Assembly: GCF_000392615.1 (NCBI RefSeq)
Contig: NZ_KB933398.1
Coordinates: 2,742,702-2,806,701 of the forward strand
Reading direction: 5' to 3'
Origin: Lysinibacillus sphaericus OT4b.31
Lineage (GTDB): Bacteria > Bacillota > Bacilli > Bacillales_A > Planococcaceae
Length of the DNA stretch: 64,000 nucleotides
Shown: positions 34,966 through 42,237 of the stretch, piece by piece
Layout of the letters: every line of letters begins with the position of its first letter
Position numbering within the stretch: the stretch's first letter is position 1
Position numbers and translations under genes: made by a program
The notes under the pieces: generated by a model
What the model saw: the letters and a program-made list of their open reading frames with translations, nothing else
Told to the model about the DNA's origin: nothing
Databases searched by the model: none

Positions 34966-35242
34966 ACTTTACATCAATATTTATTTCATAAATGGCAATA
35001 CACTCCTAATTTTTGGGGATTCAAGCAAAGTGAACTCGCTATGTTTTCATACCAGTGTATGCAAAAAAGTGTTCGTGGTGACTTCGAACTGAGGCAATTG
35101 GCTATTAAAATACGTTGTTGATACTAAGGGTCACCTTCACCCGAGTGATCCTTAGTATCGATTACTTGATATAGATAGTTGAATAACACTGCTCATTTTT
35201 ACAACGTTACATATTATAAAAAGCAGAGAGGAGGGAATTTCT
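34966..35242. other. Leader of second YjcZ-like gene with a long hairpin
   Basis: GATACTAAGGGTCAC pairs with GTGATCCTTAGTATC at about 35115-35160 (13 of 15 bases or better). A CATATTATA box at 35210-35218 lies 33 bases before the ATG at 35243, with TCATTTTTACAAC just upstream, as in the gene at 38176. Confidence 0.5.
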
Positions 35243-35359
35243 ATGGGTTACAGCTGTGGTTATGATGGTGGCGGTAGCAGCTATAGTGGTTCAACATTCG
35301 TTCTAATCGTTGTACTATTTATTCTGCTAATTATTGTCGGCGCTAGTTTCATGTATTAA
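35243..35359 (+). CDS. YjcZ-family sporulation micro-protein (38 aa)
   Basis: MGYSCGYDGGGSSYSGSTFV followed by LIVVLFILLIIVGASFMY. The hydrophobic helix is identical to those at 304 and 38176, while the Gly/Ser/Tyr-rich head differs. GAGAGGAGGG lies 10 bases before the ATG. A mother-cell type CATATTATA -10 box lies upstream and a GGGTCAC...GTGACCC terminator downstream (35422-35447). It is a sporulation micro-protein of unknown role. Confidence 0.88.
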   Translation: MGYSCGYDGGGSSYSGSTFVLIVVLFILLIIVGASFMY

Positions 35360-35421
35360 CAAAATGATTTTTTGCTAGCAGTTAGCCAAATAACAGTTTG
35401 GCACCTCCTGGTTGCGAGTTA

Positions 35422-35447
35422 GGGTCACTTTTCATCGTGACCCTTTT
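35422..35447 (+). terminator. Terminator of second YjcZ-like gene
   Basis: GGGTCAC-TTTTCATC-GTGACCC followed by TTTTATA. Confidence 0.85.
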
Positions 35448-35779
35448 ATAGTTGCCTTTTTTAGAATTTCATATCCTTACTAAAAGAGTTATGGAAATGA
35501 AGAAACTAAAGTATAAAAGATTCAGCATCTCAACAATACCGTATATTATATGTATCACACAAAAAGACCAAAACTCATTTAATTATGAGTGATTGGTCTT
35601 TTATGCCTATAAATAGCAGAAAAAATTAAAAAAATTTCCGTTATCCCTTAGACATTTTCTCTCCCACCTGCTTTTATTTAGATTGTGCTGAATACAATTT
35701 GCAAGGAAAATAGCTTAATAAATTTTATCGCAGTCATTATGATAATTACTTTGCTTTTCGCTCATTGACTTGGGATATT
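35448..35779. other. Intergenic region with bidirectional terminator
   Basis: AAAAGACCAA...TTGGTCTTTT with an inner ACTCAT/ATGAGT stem at about 35568-35602. Otherwise no gene is seen. Confidence 0.5.
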
Positions 35780-36088
35780 TTATTTTACGTACTTCAAATG
35801 CTTTTTAACAAAATTTACGATGTAATGTACTTCATCATCTGTAATGTTTAATAAATGACAAACTCTTTGTATTTTAGCAGGTGACTTTAATTGTTCTCGC
35901 ACTTTATCAATCCACATGTATTTACACTTACGGGGATTTACACAATTTCTTATCTGCTTGTATCGAAAGTAAGCATAGCGAGCAAATGCATTCAGCATGT
36001 CTCGCTCATCCCCTTCTCGTTGTGGATTCTTGACAGCAGCTTCTATCTCTTCTGTATCAAATGTCCTTGTGTCATCTGTAAATTGCAT
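35780..36088 (-). CDS. Hypothetical protein (102 aa) with Cys pair
   Basis: From MQFTDDTRTFDTEEI, preceded by GAGAGGTGG, to NFVKKHLKYVK. An acidic front, a basic middle with CVNPRKCKYMWIDKV, and a C-terminal helical KIQRVCHLLNITDDEVHYIV. No family is recognised; the end could be a helix-turn-helix. It is a single-gene unit. Confidence 0.5.
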   Translation of the reverse strand: MQFTDDTRTFDTEEIEAAVKNPQREGDERDMLNAFARYAYFRYKQIRNCVNPRKCKYMWIDKVREQLKSPAKIQRVCHLLNITDDEVHYIVNFVKKHLKYVK

Positions 36089-36106
36089 CTTACCACCTCT
36101 CTTCAT

Positions 36107-36460
36107 GAATAAACTTAGTGCTCTTGTTTAATTCCAAACGCTTATGCATATCGTTATAACGCTTGAAGCATAGGCATTGTCAGTTGCTTAGAGTCAATGA
36201 TAGATGTGGATGCGTCTTTACTTCTTTATAAGTGCTGAACGTTCTCCGTCTTGTGAGAACGCCCAACTGCTTTACACAGTTGGTATCCAGGATGATTTTG
36301 TTGCTATGCTTTTTGCTGTACTACATCTATTCACTTACTCTTATAAAACCTCTTCAACTTTCCAGTCTGGATGAAGATGATGAGGTGTTGTTTGCGTGTT
36401 ACCTTAATCATTTATCATCCCTTCACACATAGTTATTAAATGCACAATAAAAAGCCACAT
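36107..36460. other. Remnant region
   Basis: The stretch 36170-36235 resembles the 3' flank of the chemoreceptor gene (31505-31560: GTCAGxTGCTTAGAGTxAATGA and CTTTACTTCTTT shared), so it may be the scar of another chemoreceptor gene. A plus-strand frame at 36232-36432 has no ribosome binding site and is not annotated. Confidence 0.35.
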
Positions 36461-36482
36461 CTGGTTAGATGTGACTCTTTAT
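36450..36482 (-). terminator. Terminator of the ohrR-gpx operon
   Basis: GCCACATCT pairs with AGATGTGAC across GGTT. On the minus strand the stem is followed by TTTTTATTG. It lies just after the glutathione peroxidase stop. Confidence 0.65.
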
Positions 36483-36524
36483 GTATATTTATAATGACGC
36501 CTATATCGTAAAACGAAAACATAT

Positions 36525-36998
36525 TCAGTCTAAAATTTTTTTAATATTGTCCTCAAAACTTTTAGGTTTATCAGTTGAAGCGAAGCGAGATACTACTTCT
36601 CCATTTCGATTGACTAAAAATTTTGTAAAGTTCCACTTAACGCTTCTTCCTAAAAATCCCTTTGAATGCGTTGTTAAATGCTCAAAAAGAGGATGTGCAT
36701 CTTTACCGTTTACCTTTATAATTTCATGCATTGGGAAGGTAACTCCATATGTCAAACGGCAAGCTTCGGCAGCCTCTGTGGCAGAATCAACCTCTTGTTT
36801 AAACTGATCAGAAGGAAATCCTAGTACCTCAAAGCCCTGTGCTTGATATTTTTTGTACAATTCTTCTAACTCCTCAAATTGTGGTGTAAAACCACATTTT
36901 GTTGCGGTGTTCACAATGAGTAACGCCTTACCCCTGTATTGCTCTAAACTATATTCTAATCCATCTTCTAATTTTACATTGATGTCATAAATACTCAT
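36525..36998 (-). CDS. Glutathione peroxidase family thiol peroxidase
   Basis: 157 residues, the usual BsaA/GpxA length. The peroxidatic cysteine C35 lies in NTATKCGFTPQFEEL. The remaining tetrad elements are in GFPSDQF and KWNFTKFLV. These bacterial enzymes use Cys instead of selenocysteine and reduce hydroperoxides. It overlaps the upstream OhrR-type regulator gene by 4 bases, so the two form an operon that is probably induced by organic peroxides. Confidence 0.92.
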   Translation of the reverse strand: MSIYDINVKLEDGLEYSLEQYRGKALLIVNTATKCGFTPQFEELEELYKKYQAQGFEVLGFPSDQFKQEVDSATEAAEACRLTYGVTFPMHEIIKVNGKDAHPLFEHLTTHSKGFLGRSVKWNFTKFLVNRNGEVVSRFASTDKPKSFEDNIKKILD

Positions 36999-37450
36999 CT
37001 TTTTTCCTCCCTGTCATTCAATTGAGATAATGTCTCGTTTAAATTTTGTAACTGTGCTCTGAGATCTCCATCAATAACAGTTAATGCATCACAACGAGTC
37101 ATTTTTTCAACTAGCTTTTCTGTAATAGCTGTTTCCATCGATCTGGCTTTCTCTGTTAATGAAATGACAACAGCCCTTTTGTCACTTGAAGAAGTTTCTT
37201 TCTTGACCCAGCCTTTAACAACAAGCTTATTTAATATTGGATTTAACGTACCTATTCCGAGACTCAATTTTTCACTAATTTGCTTTACGACAAGATTATC
37301 TTGTTCCCATAATGCAAGTAGCACCAAATACTGCGGGTAGGTCAAATCAAATGGTTCAAGTACTTGGCGATATAATTTTGTAAATTGATTAGCTGCTTTA
37401 TATACCGCAAAACATAGCTGATTCTCTAGTAAAAATGCTTTAATTTTCAA
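36995..37450 (-). CDS. OhrR-like MarR family redox regulator
   Basis: 151 residues with a MarR winged helix. The N-terminal LLENQLCFAVYKAANQFTKL holds C13, the position of the reactive sensor cysteine of OhrR (with YPQYLVLLALWE following). KQISEKLSLGIGTLNPILNK is the recognition helix region. It represses peroxide defence genes until the Cys is oxidised. TTG start after GGGGGTGAC. It heads an operon with a peroxidase, and two palindromes lie just upstream. Confidence 0.9.
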   Translation of the reverse strand: MKIKAFLLENQLCFAVYKAANQFTKLYRQVLEPFDLTYPQYLVLLALWEQDNLVVKQISEKLSLGIGTLNPILNKLVVKGWVKKETSSSDKRAVVISLTEKARSMETAITEKLVEKMTRCDALTVIDGDLRAQLQNLNETLSQLNDREEKR

Positions 37451-37465
37451 GTCACCCCCATATAT

Positions 37466-37500
37466 ATCGTATGCGATTTATTATATATCGCACACGATAT
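37466..37500. promoter_or_regulatory. Twin palindromic operators of ohrR-gpx
   Basis: ATCG-TATG-CGAT (37466-37477) and ATATCG-CACA-CGATAT (37485-37500) are perfect palindromes. Their centres are 21 bp apart, that is two helical turns, directly before the ohrR-like gene. This fits autorepression by the MarR-type regulator. Confidence 0.7.
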
Positions 37501-37567
37501 AATTTCAAGAAATAGCATTTTTGCTTCCCAATCGATATTATACTGTCGCCATTCAACAATCTAAGCA

Positions 37568-37671
37568 ACTTGAACCAATCGGGCTTTTACGGTCAGTTGA
37601 TAGACCACCACGTTAATTTCCATTTGAGGTGGGCGGCGGCTTACTGACCGTTCATGCGGGATATACACTGA
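37568..37671. repeat. Structured dispersed repeat, copy E
   Basis: CTTGAACCAATCGGGCTTTT, ACGGTCAGT...ACTGACCGT as the outer stem, CCACC...GGTGGG-like as inner stem, and a TTCATGCGGGATA end. It is related to copies at 42118, 48024, 62150 and 62274. Confidence 0.7.
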
Positions 37672-37721
37672 AACACTTGTGTCATCACTTGCGGCAACTT
37701 GTAAACAAATGCTCCAACGCA

Positions 37722-37850
37722 AGATAAAAAAGCCATAGCGTCGTCAAACGCTACAGCTCAGATTTGTTTTTTTACCTAGTAAATAGGATAGTCAGTAACT
37801 GTATACTACCAAAATTGTAGTATGAGCAACCTGTTTGAGTAAACAAGCGC
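37722..37850 (-). ncRNA. Possible small RNA unit, S-type, minus strand
   Basis: On the minus strand TTTGGTAGTATAC (-10 like) is followed, about 60 bases on, by GAGCTGTAGCGTTTGACGAC, GCTATGGC and TTTTTT. The terminator resembles those of S1 and S2. Weak evidence. Confidence 0.3.
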
Positions 37851-37931
37851 AAATCAAGCTTACAAAAGAGTATTTACTTCGGTGGATTGAAAATTGCCGT
37901 ACCTGTTGTGAATTTATATTATTAATTTTCA

Positions 37932-38050
37932 CAGGCAAAGAACTATACAAACATAACTATCCAATCATAGAAATAGTAGTGTAAAGCTAATTTAGCTTTG
38001 TACCTCCGAAACTTGTTACTAGGGTCACTTTCACCAAAGTGACCTTTTTT
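37932..38050 (+). other. Orphan promoter-leader-terminator unit N2
   Basis: AACTATACAAACATAACTAT, then CATAGAAATAGTAGTGTAAA, an AAGCTAATTTAGCTT palindrome, and an AGGGTCACTTTCACCAAAGT terminator ending in TTTTTT (38021-38050). There is no ORF inside. It lies immediately before the third YjcZ-like gene. Confidence 0.5.
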
Positions 38051-38142
38051 ATCGACTCGTTTCTCAACCTTCGTAACCTAATTAACCATTTTTAAATAAT
38101 TTATTAATTAGATTAATACCGTCTTTCATTTTTACAACTATA

Positions 38143-38151
38143 CATACTATA
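38143..38151 (+). promoter_or_regulatory. CATAnnnTA box of third YjcZ-like gene
   Basis: CATACTATA begins 33 bases before the ATG at 38176. TTCATTTTTACAAC just upstream is shared with the gene at 35243. A sporulation sigma factor (E or K) is the likely reader. Confidence 0.55.
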
Positions 38152-38175
38152 GATTATAGAAAGGAGGTGAATTTT

Positions 38176-38280
38176 ATGAGTAATCAAGGTTATGGCAACA
38201 GCTATGGTGGTTCATCATTCGTTTTGATCGTTGTACTATTTATTCTGCTAATTATCGTGGGCGCAAGTTTCCTGTATTAA
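38176..38280 (+). CDS. YjcZ-family sporulation micro-protein (34 aa)
   Basis: MSNQGYGNSYGGSSFVLIVV continues LFILLIIVGASFLY. Same helix as the paralogues at 304 and 35243. AAAGGAGGTGA lies 6 bases before the ATG. A terminator GGGTCACTTT...AAAGTGACCC follows at 38359-38386. The role is unknown; probably inserted in a mother-cell or forespore membrane. Confidence 0.88.
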   Translation: MSNQGYGNSYGGSSFVLIVVLFILLIIVGASFLY

Positions 38281-38358
38281 GCCAAGAGTTTTACTAGCTA
38301 GCACTGCCTAGTTACAGTAGAGTAGTGGAAATAATGATTTGACATATCTGATTAATTA

Positions 38359-38386
38359 GGGTCACTTTCACCAAAGTGACCCTTTT
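38359..38386 (+). terminator. Terminator of third YjcZ-like gene
   Basis: GGGTCACTTT-CACC-AAAGTGACCC followed by TTTT. Confidence 0.85.
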
Positions 38387-38651
38387 AAAATTTTCTTCCC
38401 TTGTATTGTTCAGTAACTCATACATAAAATTCTTATCCATCTAAATAACAACAAATGAAGAAAGTACCGGTGGTTAAGCGTCTATCAGACCTACAGATGC
38501 TGTATTTCTTTTGTTCTCCATTCATTTATATTTTTTTGTATATATTGTGGAGAAGTAGCTTCACTCAAATAGTAAGTCCAAATAAGTTCAAATAGCCCGT
38601 TCGACAGTTTCATTATGGTTGGACACTGCGAAATTTTAAAATTTTTAAAGC

Positions 38652-38780
38652 TATTTCTCGGGCAATTAACTATACAAAAATAGCTATCACATCATATTAA
38701 TAGTAGTGTAAAGCTAATTTAGCCTTACATCCCCTGATTTGTTGGTTTGGGTCACTTCGGATAGGGAAGTGACCCTTTTT
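38652..38780 (+). other. Orphan promoter-leader-terminator unit N3
   Basis: CAATTAACTATACAAAAATA through CATCATATTAATAGTAGTGT (near-identical to N1), an AAGCTAATTTAGCCTT palindrome, then GGGTCACTTCGGATAGGGAA and GTGACCC with a T tract. No ORF lies inside. Confidence 0.5.
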
Positions 38781-39240
38781 AATTTCTTTCACATTGTTGT
38801 AAAGAGCACTGTATAGTATGATTTCATCCAACAAATATTAGGAGATAAACACATGAATAATTCTACACTATTCACTATTCTGTAAGTCCGCTTCTTCCAA
38901 ATACATATTGAGATATACTATGGCTATTTTCTGATTTATCATTTGCTGGGAATTCTTTTTTTCAAACCACAGCTGACAAAAGTTGATAATTTCTTTGTTA
39001 GCCTGCTTGCTCTTCTTAATTTCTGTAAATAGGCTATACCAATGAAAATAGGCATTTACGATTTTTTTAGAGTGATGCTATAATTGCTCTTTTATCGTTT
39101 AATCCTCCTATTGTTCGGTAAAGATGAAAGTCTATTCTCCCTTTACTCCTCTATTGTCATAGCTTCCCTTTCCCTTAGCTATTCAAACAATATCAATTTC
39201 TATAGAAATAAATTAATTATCTTCTTACATTATGGACATA
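38781..39240 (+). pseudogene. Third, decayed copy of the 78-aa membrane gene module
   Basis: The stretch 38990-39090 matches the 3' end of the gene at 25979: AATTTCTTTGTTAGCC, AGGCTATACCAATGAAAAT, GGCATTTACGATTTTTTTAG and an AGAGTGAT...ATTGCTCTTTT terminator remnant. Stops interrupt every frame. Confidence 0.5.
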
Positions 39241-39242
39241 TT

Positions 39243-39275
39243 ACCAATCACTATACATTTTCAAATCATAGATTA
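39243..39275 (+). promoter_or_regulatory. SigK-like promoter of coat-like gene 1
   Basis: TCAC (39248-39251), 15 bases, CATAGATTA (39267-39275), then TTAGTGTAAGGC. The same ACCA-TCAC-15-CATAGATTATTA-TGTAAGGC text stands before the paralogue at 46637. CATAnnnTA with an upstream AC is the SigK pattern. Confidence 0.65.
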
Positions 39276-39330
39276 TTAGTGTAAGGCTAGCGCTAAGCCA
39301 TAAACTAACAAAAAGGGAGATTGTTAATAT

Positions 39331-39717
39331 ATGAAACAAATAAAGTGGGATTTTAATAAATTCGAAAAATGCCATTGCGAATCTAAAAAATATTATTACG
39401 AATACCACAAATGTGATTGCAAACATGATAAACATGACTGCGAGTGCAAACATGATAAAAAACATCACAAAGATGAAAAACATAAAGAGCATCACTGTAA
39501 AGGTTGCGTTTGTAATTTACTAAAATGCTTTGAACCAGGAACTTTAGTAGACATTTTCCTGTCAAATGGCGGACGATTTACTGGTGTTTATTTCACTTCC
39601 CTAGATCCTCGAAATTGCTGTGCATACTTCCTTGAAATAGGAGATGATGATGCTACACCAGTTATCATTGACTGTCAAAAAATTGACGCTATTATCAAAA
39701 GAAATTCCGCGGCGTAA
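39331..39717 (+). CDS. His/Lys/Cys-rich spore-coat-like protein with Sm-like C-terminal domain
   Basis: 128 residues. Residues 1-60 are packed with His, Lys, Cys and Asp (KCDCKHDKHDCECKHDKKHH). Residues 56-124 form a compact domain: GCVCNLLKCFEPGTLVDIFL, SNGGRFTGVYFTSLDPRNCC, AYFLEIGDD and PVIIDCQKIDAI. The pattern (PGxxVxIxLSNGxxFxGV...D...I) is like small Sm-type beta-barrels such as DUF2642/YuzF; ExsY/CotY-like endings are an alternative reading. AAAGGGAGA precedes the ATG. A SigK-like promoter and a strong terminator frame it. A coat or exosporium component able to bind metal is likely but inferred. Confidence 0.7.
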   Translation: MKQIKWDFNKFEKCHCESKKYYYEYHKCDCKHDKHDCECKHDKKHHKDEKHKEHHCKGCVCNLLKCFEPGTLVDIFLSNGGRFTGVYFTSLDPRNCCAYFLEIGDDDATPVIIDCQKIDAIIKRNSAA

Positions 39718-39814
39718 CCTATAATCGGTCTCTTCTTTTGTGGAAGGGGCTCAGATTGTAGACAAATTCTACGTGATCAGTGAAGATAGACATAGTCAGT
39801 TTTAACCTCCTGAT

Positions 39815-39855
39815 AAGGATTGAGTTCGGTATTGTACTGAACTTAATTCTTTTTG
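39815..39855 (+). terminator. Terminator of coat-like gene 1
   Basis: AAGGATTGAGTTCGGTA pairs with TACTGAACTTAATTCTT and is followed by TTTTG. It is related to the terminator at 28694-28735. Confidence 0.75.
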
Positions 39856-40396
39856 TTTTGTTTTAAATTGTTGGTAGTTTTAGTAATTTATCTATTCTTC
39901 AACTTCAGGTTTAGGTTTAAAATCATCCATTCGCTTAAATTCCTATAAGTAAAGTAATGCTGAATTCAATAAACCTAGGTAGTTCTCTAAACTGCCTTAT
40001 CGTTTTTGCCAATAAATGAGTATCTTGTTTCATTTGCTTATGTCTTCCTTGAAAAAACTACTCCTTCTCACGCACGAACCGTCTAACCTCTCATTCGCTA
40101 CGTTTCATACAGGAGATATCTCCCTCGTTCTTCCACAAGAGGTCTCACTGCTTTTACTAGAATTAAGGAATGTTGTGCATTGATGTCAACAAACTTACAG
40201 AAAGAACGTGGTTGAAAGACTTTGTATGGTCGTTTGATTTGTATATTAACAGATATCTAGTAGATTTTTCACAAAAAAACTGTAGGTTCAACTCAATTAT
40301 TCTTGAGCATGCCAACAGTTTATGAATTACTATTTAATTGGAATTTAACACTTGGCCGTTTACGAAATACAGTTGCTTTTTTATTTGCTGTACACT
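39856..40396. other. Gene-free region with decayed mobile-element-like sequence
   Basis: The stretch 40060-40150 contains GCACGAACCGTCTAACCTCT and CTCCCTCGTTCTTCCACAAG, which fold partly and recall structured intron or transposon ends, but cannot be assigned. A CTGTAGGTTC...AACAGTTTA hairpin at about 40281-40323 may terminate the methyltransferase transcript. Confidence 0.3.
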
Positions 40397-41035
40397 TTAT
40401 TTCTTCACTTTTGAAAGGGTCATCCCATCACCAATTGGAACAATGACAGATTCTAGTTGAGGATGATTAGCGACAATTTCATTGAATTTTTTCATTGTTT
40501 CAGTATAGCGTTTTGATATAGCTTTCGAGTCTGCAACACTACCGTTAGCAAGTACATTATCAGTTACTATTAAGGCACCCGAATTTGCAAGTCTAATACA
40601 GTAATTTAGATAATTTTCATAATTATCTTTATCAGCATCTATAAAGAAGAAATCGAATCGCTTATTTTCCTCAGCTAGTTTTTCGAGGCTCTGTAATGCA
40701 GGTCCAGTTAAATATAATACTTGATTACCAAAACCGGCTTTCGATAAATTGTTGTGTGCTAACTTCGCGTATTTCTCCTCTAACTCAAGGGACGTTAATT
40801 GTCCTTCACTACCAAAGCCTCTGGCAAGACAAATCCCGCTATAGCCCCCAAGAGCACCTATTTCAAGTACATTTCTAGCCCCTGAAATTGATGTAAGCAT
40901 AGTTAAAAGTTTTCCTGAGGATGGCGATACCGAGATGGAAGGCATTTCGTTTGCCTCAATGGACGATATAACTTCTTCCAACAAAGTATCTTGATTATAA
41001 AATAAAGAATCGATATAACTATTAATTTGTTTCAT
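40397..41035 (-). CDS. O-methyltransferase (YrrM/CCoAOMT-like)
   Basis: 212 residues from the ATG (MKQINSYIDSLFYNQDTLLE) that overlaps the upstream gene's end. VLEIGALGGYSGICLARGFG is the SAM-binding motif, EYxxLAxxNLxKAG follows as SLELEEKYAKLAHNNLSKAG, and FDFFFIDADKDNYENYLNYC is the metal-binding DADK motif of catechol/caffeoyl-CoA-type O-methyltransferases; DNVLANGSVAD completes it. It probably methylates a hydroxylated small molecule or 5-hydroxyuridine-type RNA. It is the second gene of a two-gene operon. Confidence 0.88.
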   Translation of the reverse strand: MKQINSYIDSLFYNQDTLLEEVISSIEANEMPSISVSPSSGKLLTMLTSISGARNVLEIGALGGYSGICLARGFGSEGQLTSLELEEKYAKLAHNNLSKAGFGNQVLYLTGPALQSLEKLAEENKRFDFFFIDADKDNYENYLNYCIRLANSGALIVTDNVLANGSVADSKAISKRYTETMKKFNEIVANHPQLESVIVPIGDGMTLSKVKK

Positions 41036-41438
41036 TAATTTTATTTTCCTCTTTATCAATAACTAATGGTTTTTGACTATCCAGCTTCGAAATTGCTGTT
41101 TCTACATCTTCAGAGGATGAAACAATTGTTTCACTGTCATGTATTTCGAATAATTGAGTAAATTCACTGATAATCATATCAATTGCTTTTAATTCCCCGA
41201 CTAAAATTGCTTGAATAGATTGAAACTCCGGTAGCTCTAACTGTTGCTTAATTGTCGAACGCTTCAGATTCATCATATCTAAAAAGGCAATTGCTCTCCC
41301 CCGGCGAAATGTTTTCGCCCCACGTTGATGTGACCCCTCTCTGCCTTTGTAGCGTCCACCACGTTGATGTGAACCTTCTCTGCCTTCGTATCGCTCACCA
41401 CGTGAATGTCCCTCTTCCTTAAATCTATCATCTCTCAA
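41022..41438 (-). CDS. Protein with Arg/Gly/His repeats and conserved helical domain
   Basis: 138 residues. The first 45 contain three near-copies of RYxGREGSHQRGG, an RGG-like basic repeat that could bind RNA or DNA. The rest (TFRRGRAIAFLDMMNLKRST, IKQQLELPEFQSIQAILVGE, LKAIDMIISEFTQLFEIHD) is helical and conserved in Bacillales in my recollection, with no known role. TTG start after GGGAGG. It is translated in overlap with the O-methyltransferase. A regulator of its own operon is possible; see the TGTATAC sites upstream. Confidence 0.6.
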   Translation of the reverse strand: MRDDRFKEEGHSRGERYEGREGSHQRGGRYKGREGSHQRGAKTFRRGRAIAFLDMMNLKRSTIKQQLELPEFQSIQAILVGELKAIDMIISEFTQLFEIHDSETIVSSSEDVETAISKLDSQKPLVIDKEENKINETN

Positions 41439-41453
41439 GATAAAAAACCTCCC

Positions 41454-41508
41454 TTTGTATACAAATGTATACGTATATTTACATCAATATTGTATACGTT
41501 TGTATACA
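41454..41508. promoter_or_regulatory. Four TGTATAC half-sites upstream of the O-methyltransferase operon
   Basis: TTTGTATACAAATGTATACG (41454-41473) and TGTATACGTTTGTATACA (41491-41508). TGTATAC starts at 41456, 41466, 41491 and 41501, so pairs are 10 bp apart, one helical turn, and the pairs are 35 bp apart. An operator for a dimeric repressor is likely. Confidence 0.6.
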
Positions 41509-41810
41509 CCGTGTCAAACCTAAGAACTTTTTCTTGAATTTCACAATGTTAAATGAACTAGCCCATGAATGAATGTCTTATCGTTAAAGCAGTTCTTAAT
41601 CGAGCAAATTTCATTGAATTTCTTCTTAAAATAACTAAAAAACATTGTGTCCGTTCAGAGTTCTTCGTCATTCAAGAAGCGTTAATGTACACAAATCTTA
41701 TTGTCGTCAAAACTATAATGAATCTCCTTGACTAAAAAATGACCAAAATAGCATTTTGCTATCTTGGTCATTGTAAAGTTTAATTTAAGAATTGCTGAGC
41801 AACTTACCTC
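41509..41810. other. Intergenic with bidirectional terminator
   Basis: AATGACCAA...TTGGTCATT with AGCA/TGCT inner pairing at about 41739-41775. No gene is seen. Confidence 0.45.
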
Positions 41811-41969
41811 TTATAAAATTCGTTTTACCATCGAAATGAGGTACCCGAGTGCATCACCATCACTCATACGGTCTACACGATCACTATGATCGATTTTTAA
41901 AATCCCTCTGGTTTTAGCTTCTTTAAATAGTGCTTTTAAATCCTCTTTTGCTGTACTTGTAATTGTCAT
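41811..41969 (-). CDS. 52-aa phage-type protein, amidase-tail-like
   Basis: MTITSTAKEDLKALFKEAKT continues RGILKIDHSDRVDRMSDGDA and LGYLISMVKRIL. AAAGGAGAAAGATCAC gives an excellent ribosome binding site. It is closely similar to the frameshifted tail of the amidase remnant at 9647-9770 (STAKEDL, GILKVNHSDRVGSMTD). A short conserved phage domain kept as a separate ORF; possibly still expressed. Confidence 0.6.
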   Translation of the reverse strand: MTITSTAKEDLKALFKEAKTRGILKIDHSDRVDRMSDGDALGYLISMVKRIL

Positions 41970-42117
41970 GTGATCTTTCTCCTTTTGTTGCGTTGTTATT
42001 ATCGGGTTCTAAGGTTTTTAATACAATAGCGAAACACCTCGGCTTGAATACGACGTAGACCTTTTTCTTTATTCCATCGTAATGTTGTTTTACCCGTTCC
42101 TTTTCCCCGCTAAACGT
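41970..42117 (-). pseudogene. Amidase fragment
   Basis: The minus strand holds RVKQHYDG-KKKVYVVFKP-like and RRIQAEVFRYCIKNLEP pieces. They correspond to RVKQHYDWFKKNCPHRIRAE of the amidase remnant at 9647-10092. Frameshifted and truncated at copy D of the structured repeat. Confidence 0.5.
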
Positions 42118-42186
42118 ATAAAGTGAAACTTCAATCCGTGGTTTCCACTTGTAGTGAACGTTTTACTGACCGTTCATACGGGATGA
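42118..42186. repeat. Structured dispersed repeat, copy D (internal deletion)
   Basis: ATAAAGTGAAACTTCAATCC and, after a gap, TTTTACTGACCGTTCATACG GGAT. It keeps the outer ends of the ~140-bp repeat but lacks the middle. Confidence 0.6.
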
Positions 42187-42237
42187 AGTAATTTTCACAA
42201 GATTCAGTACAGCAACAGCTCTGATTCAAAGGAAGAT

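Noticed and set aside
36232..36432. Plus-strand 66-aa hydrophobic ORF
   Set aside because: No ribosome binding site; sequence around it looks like a gene scar.
39241..39565. Minus-strand hydrophobic ORFs rich in Met/Phe opposite the coat-like gene
   Set aside because: They are antisense shadows of the His/Lys/Asp codons; no ribosome binding site. The same holds for 46685-46924.
40060..40150. Group II intron end
   Set aside because: Some text resembles intron domain sequences, but I could not see domain V or a reverse transcriptase, so it stays unassigned.
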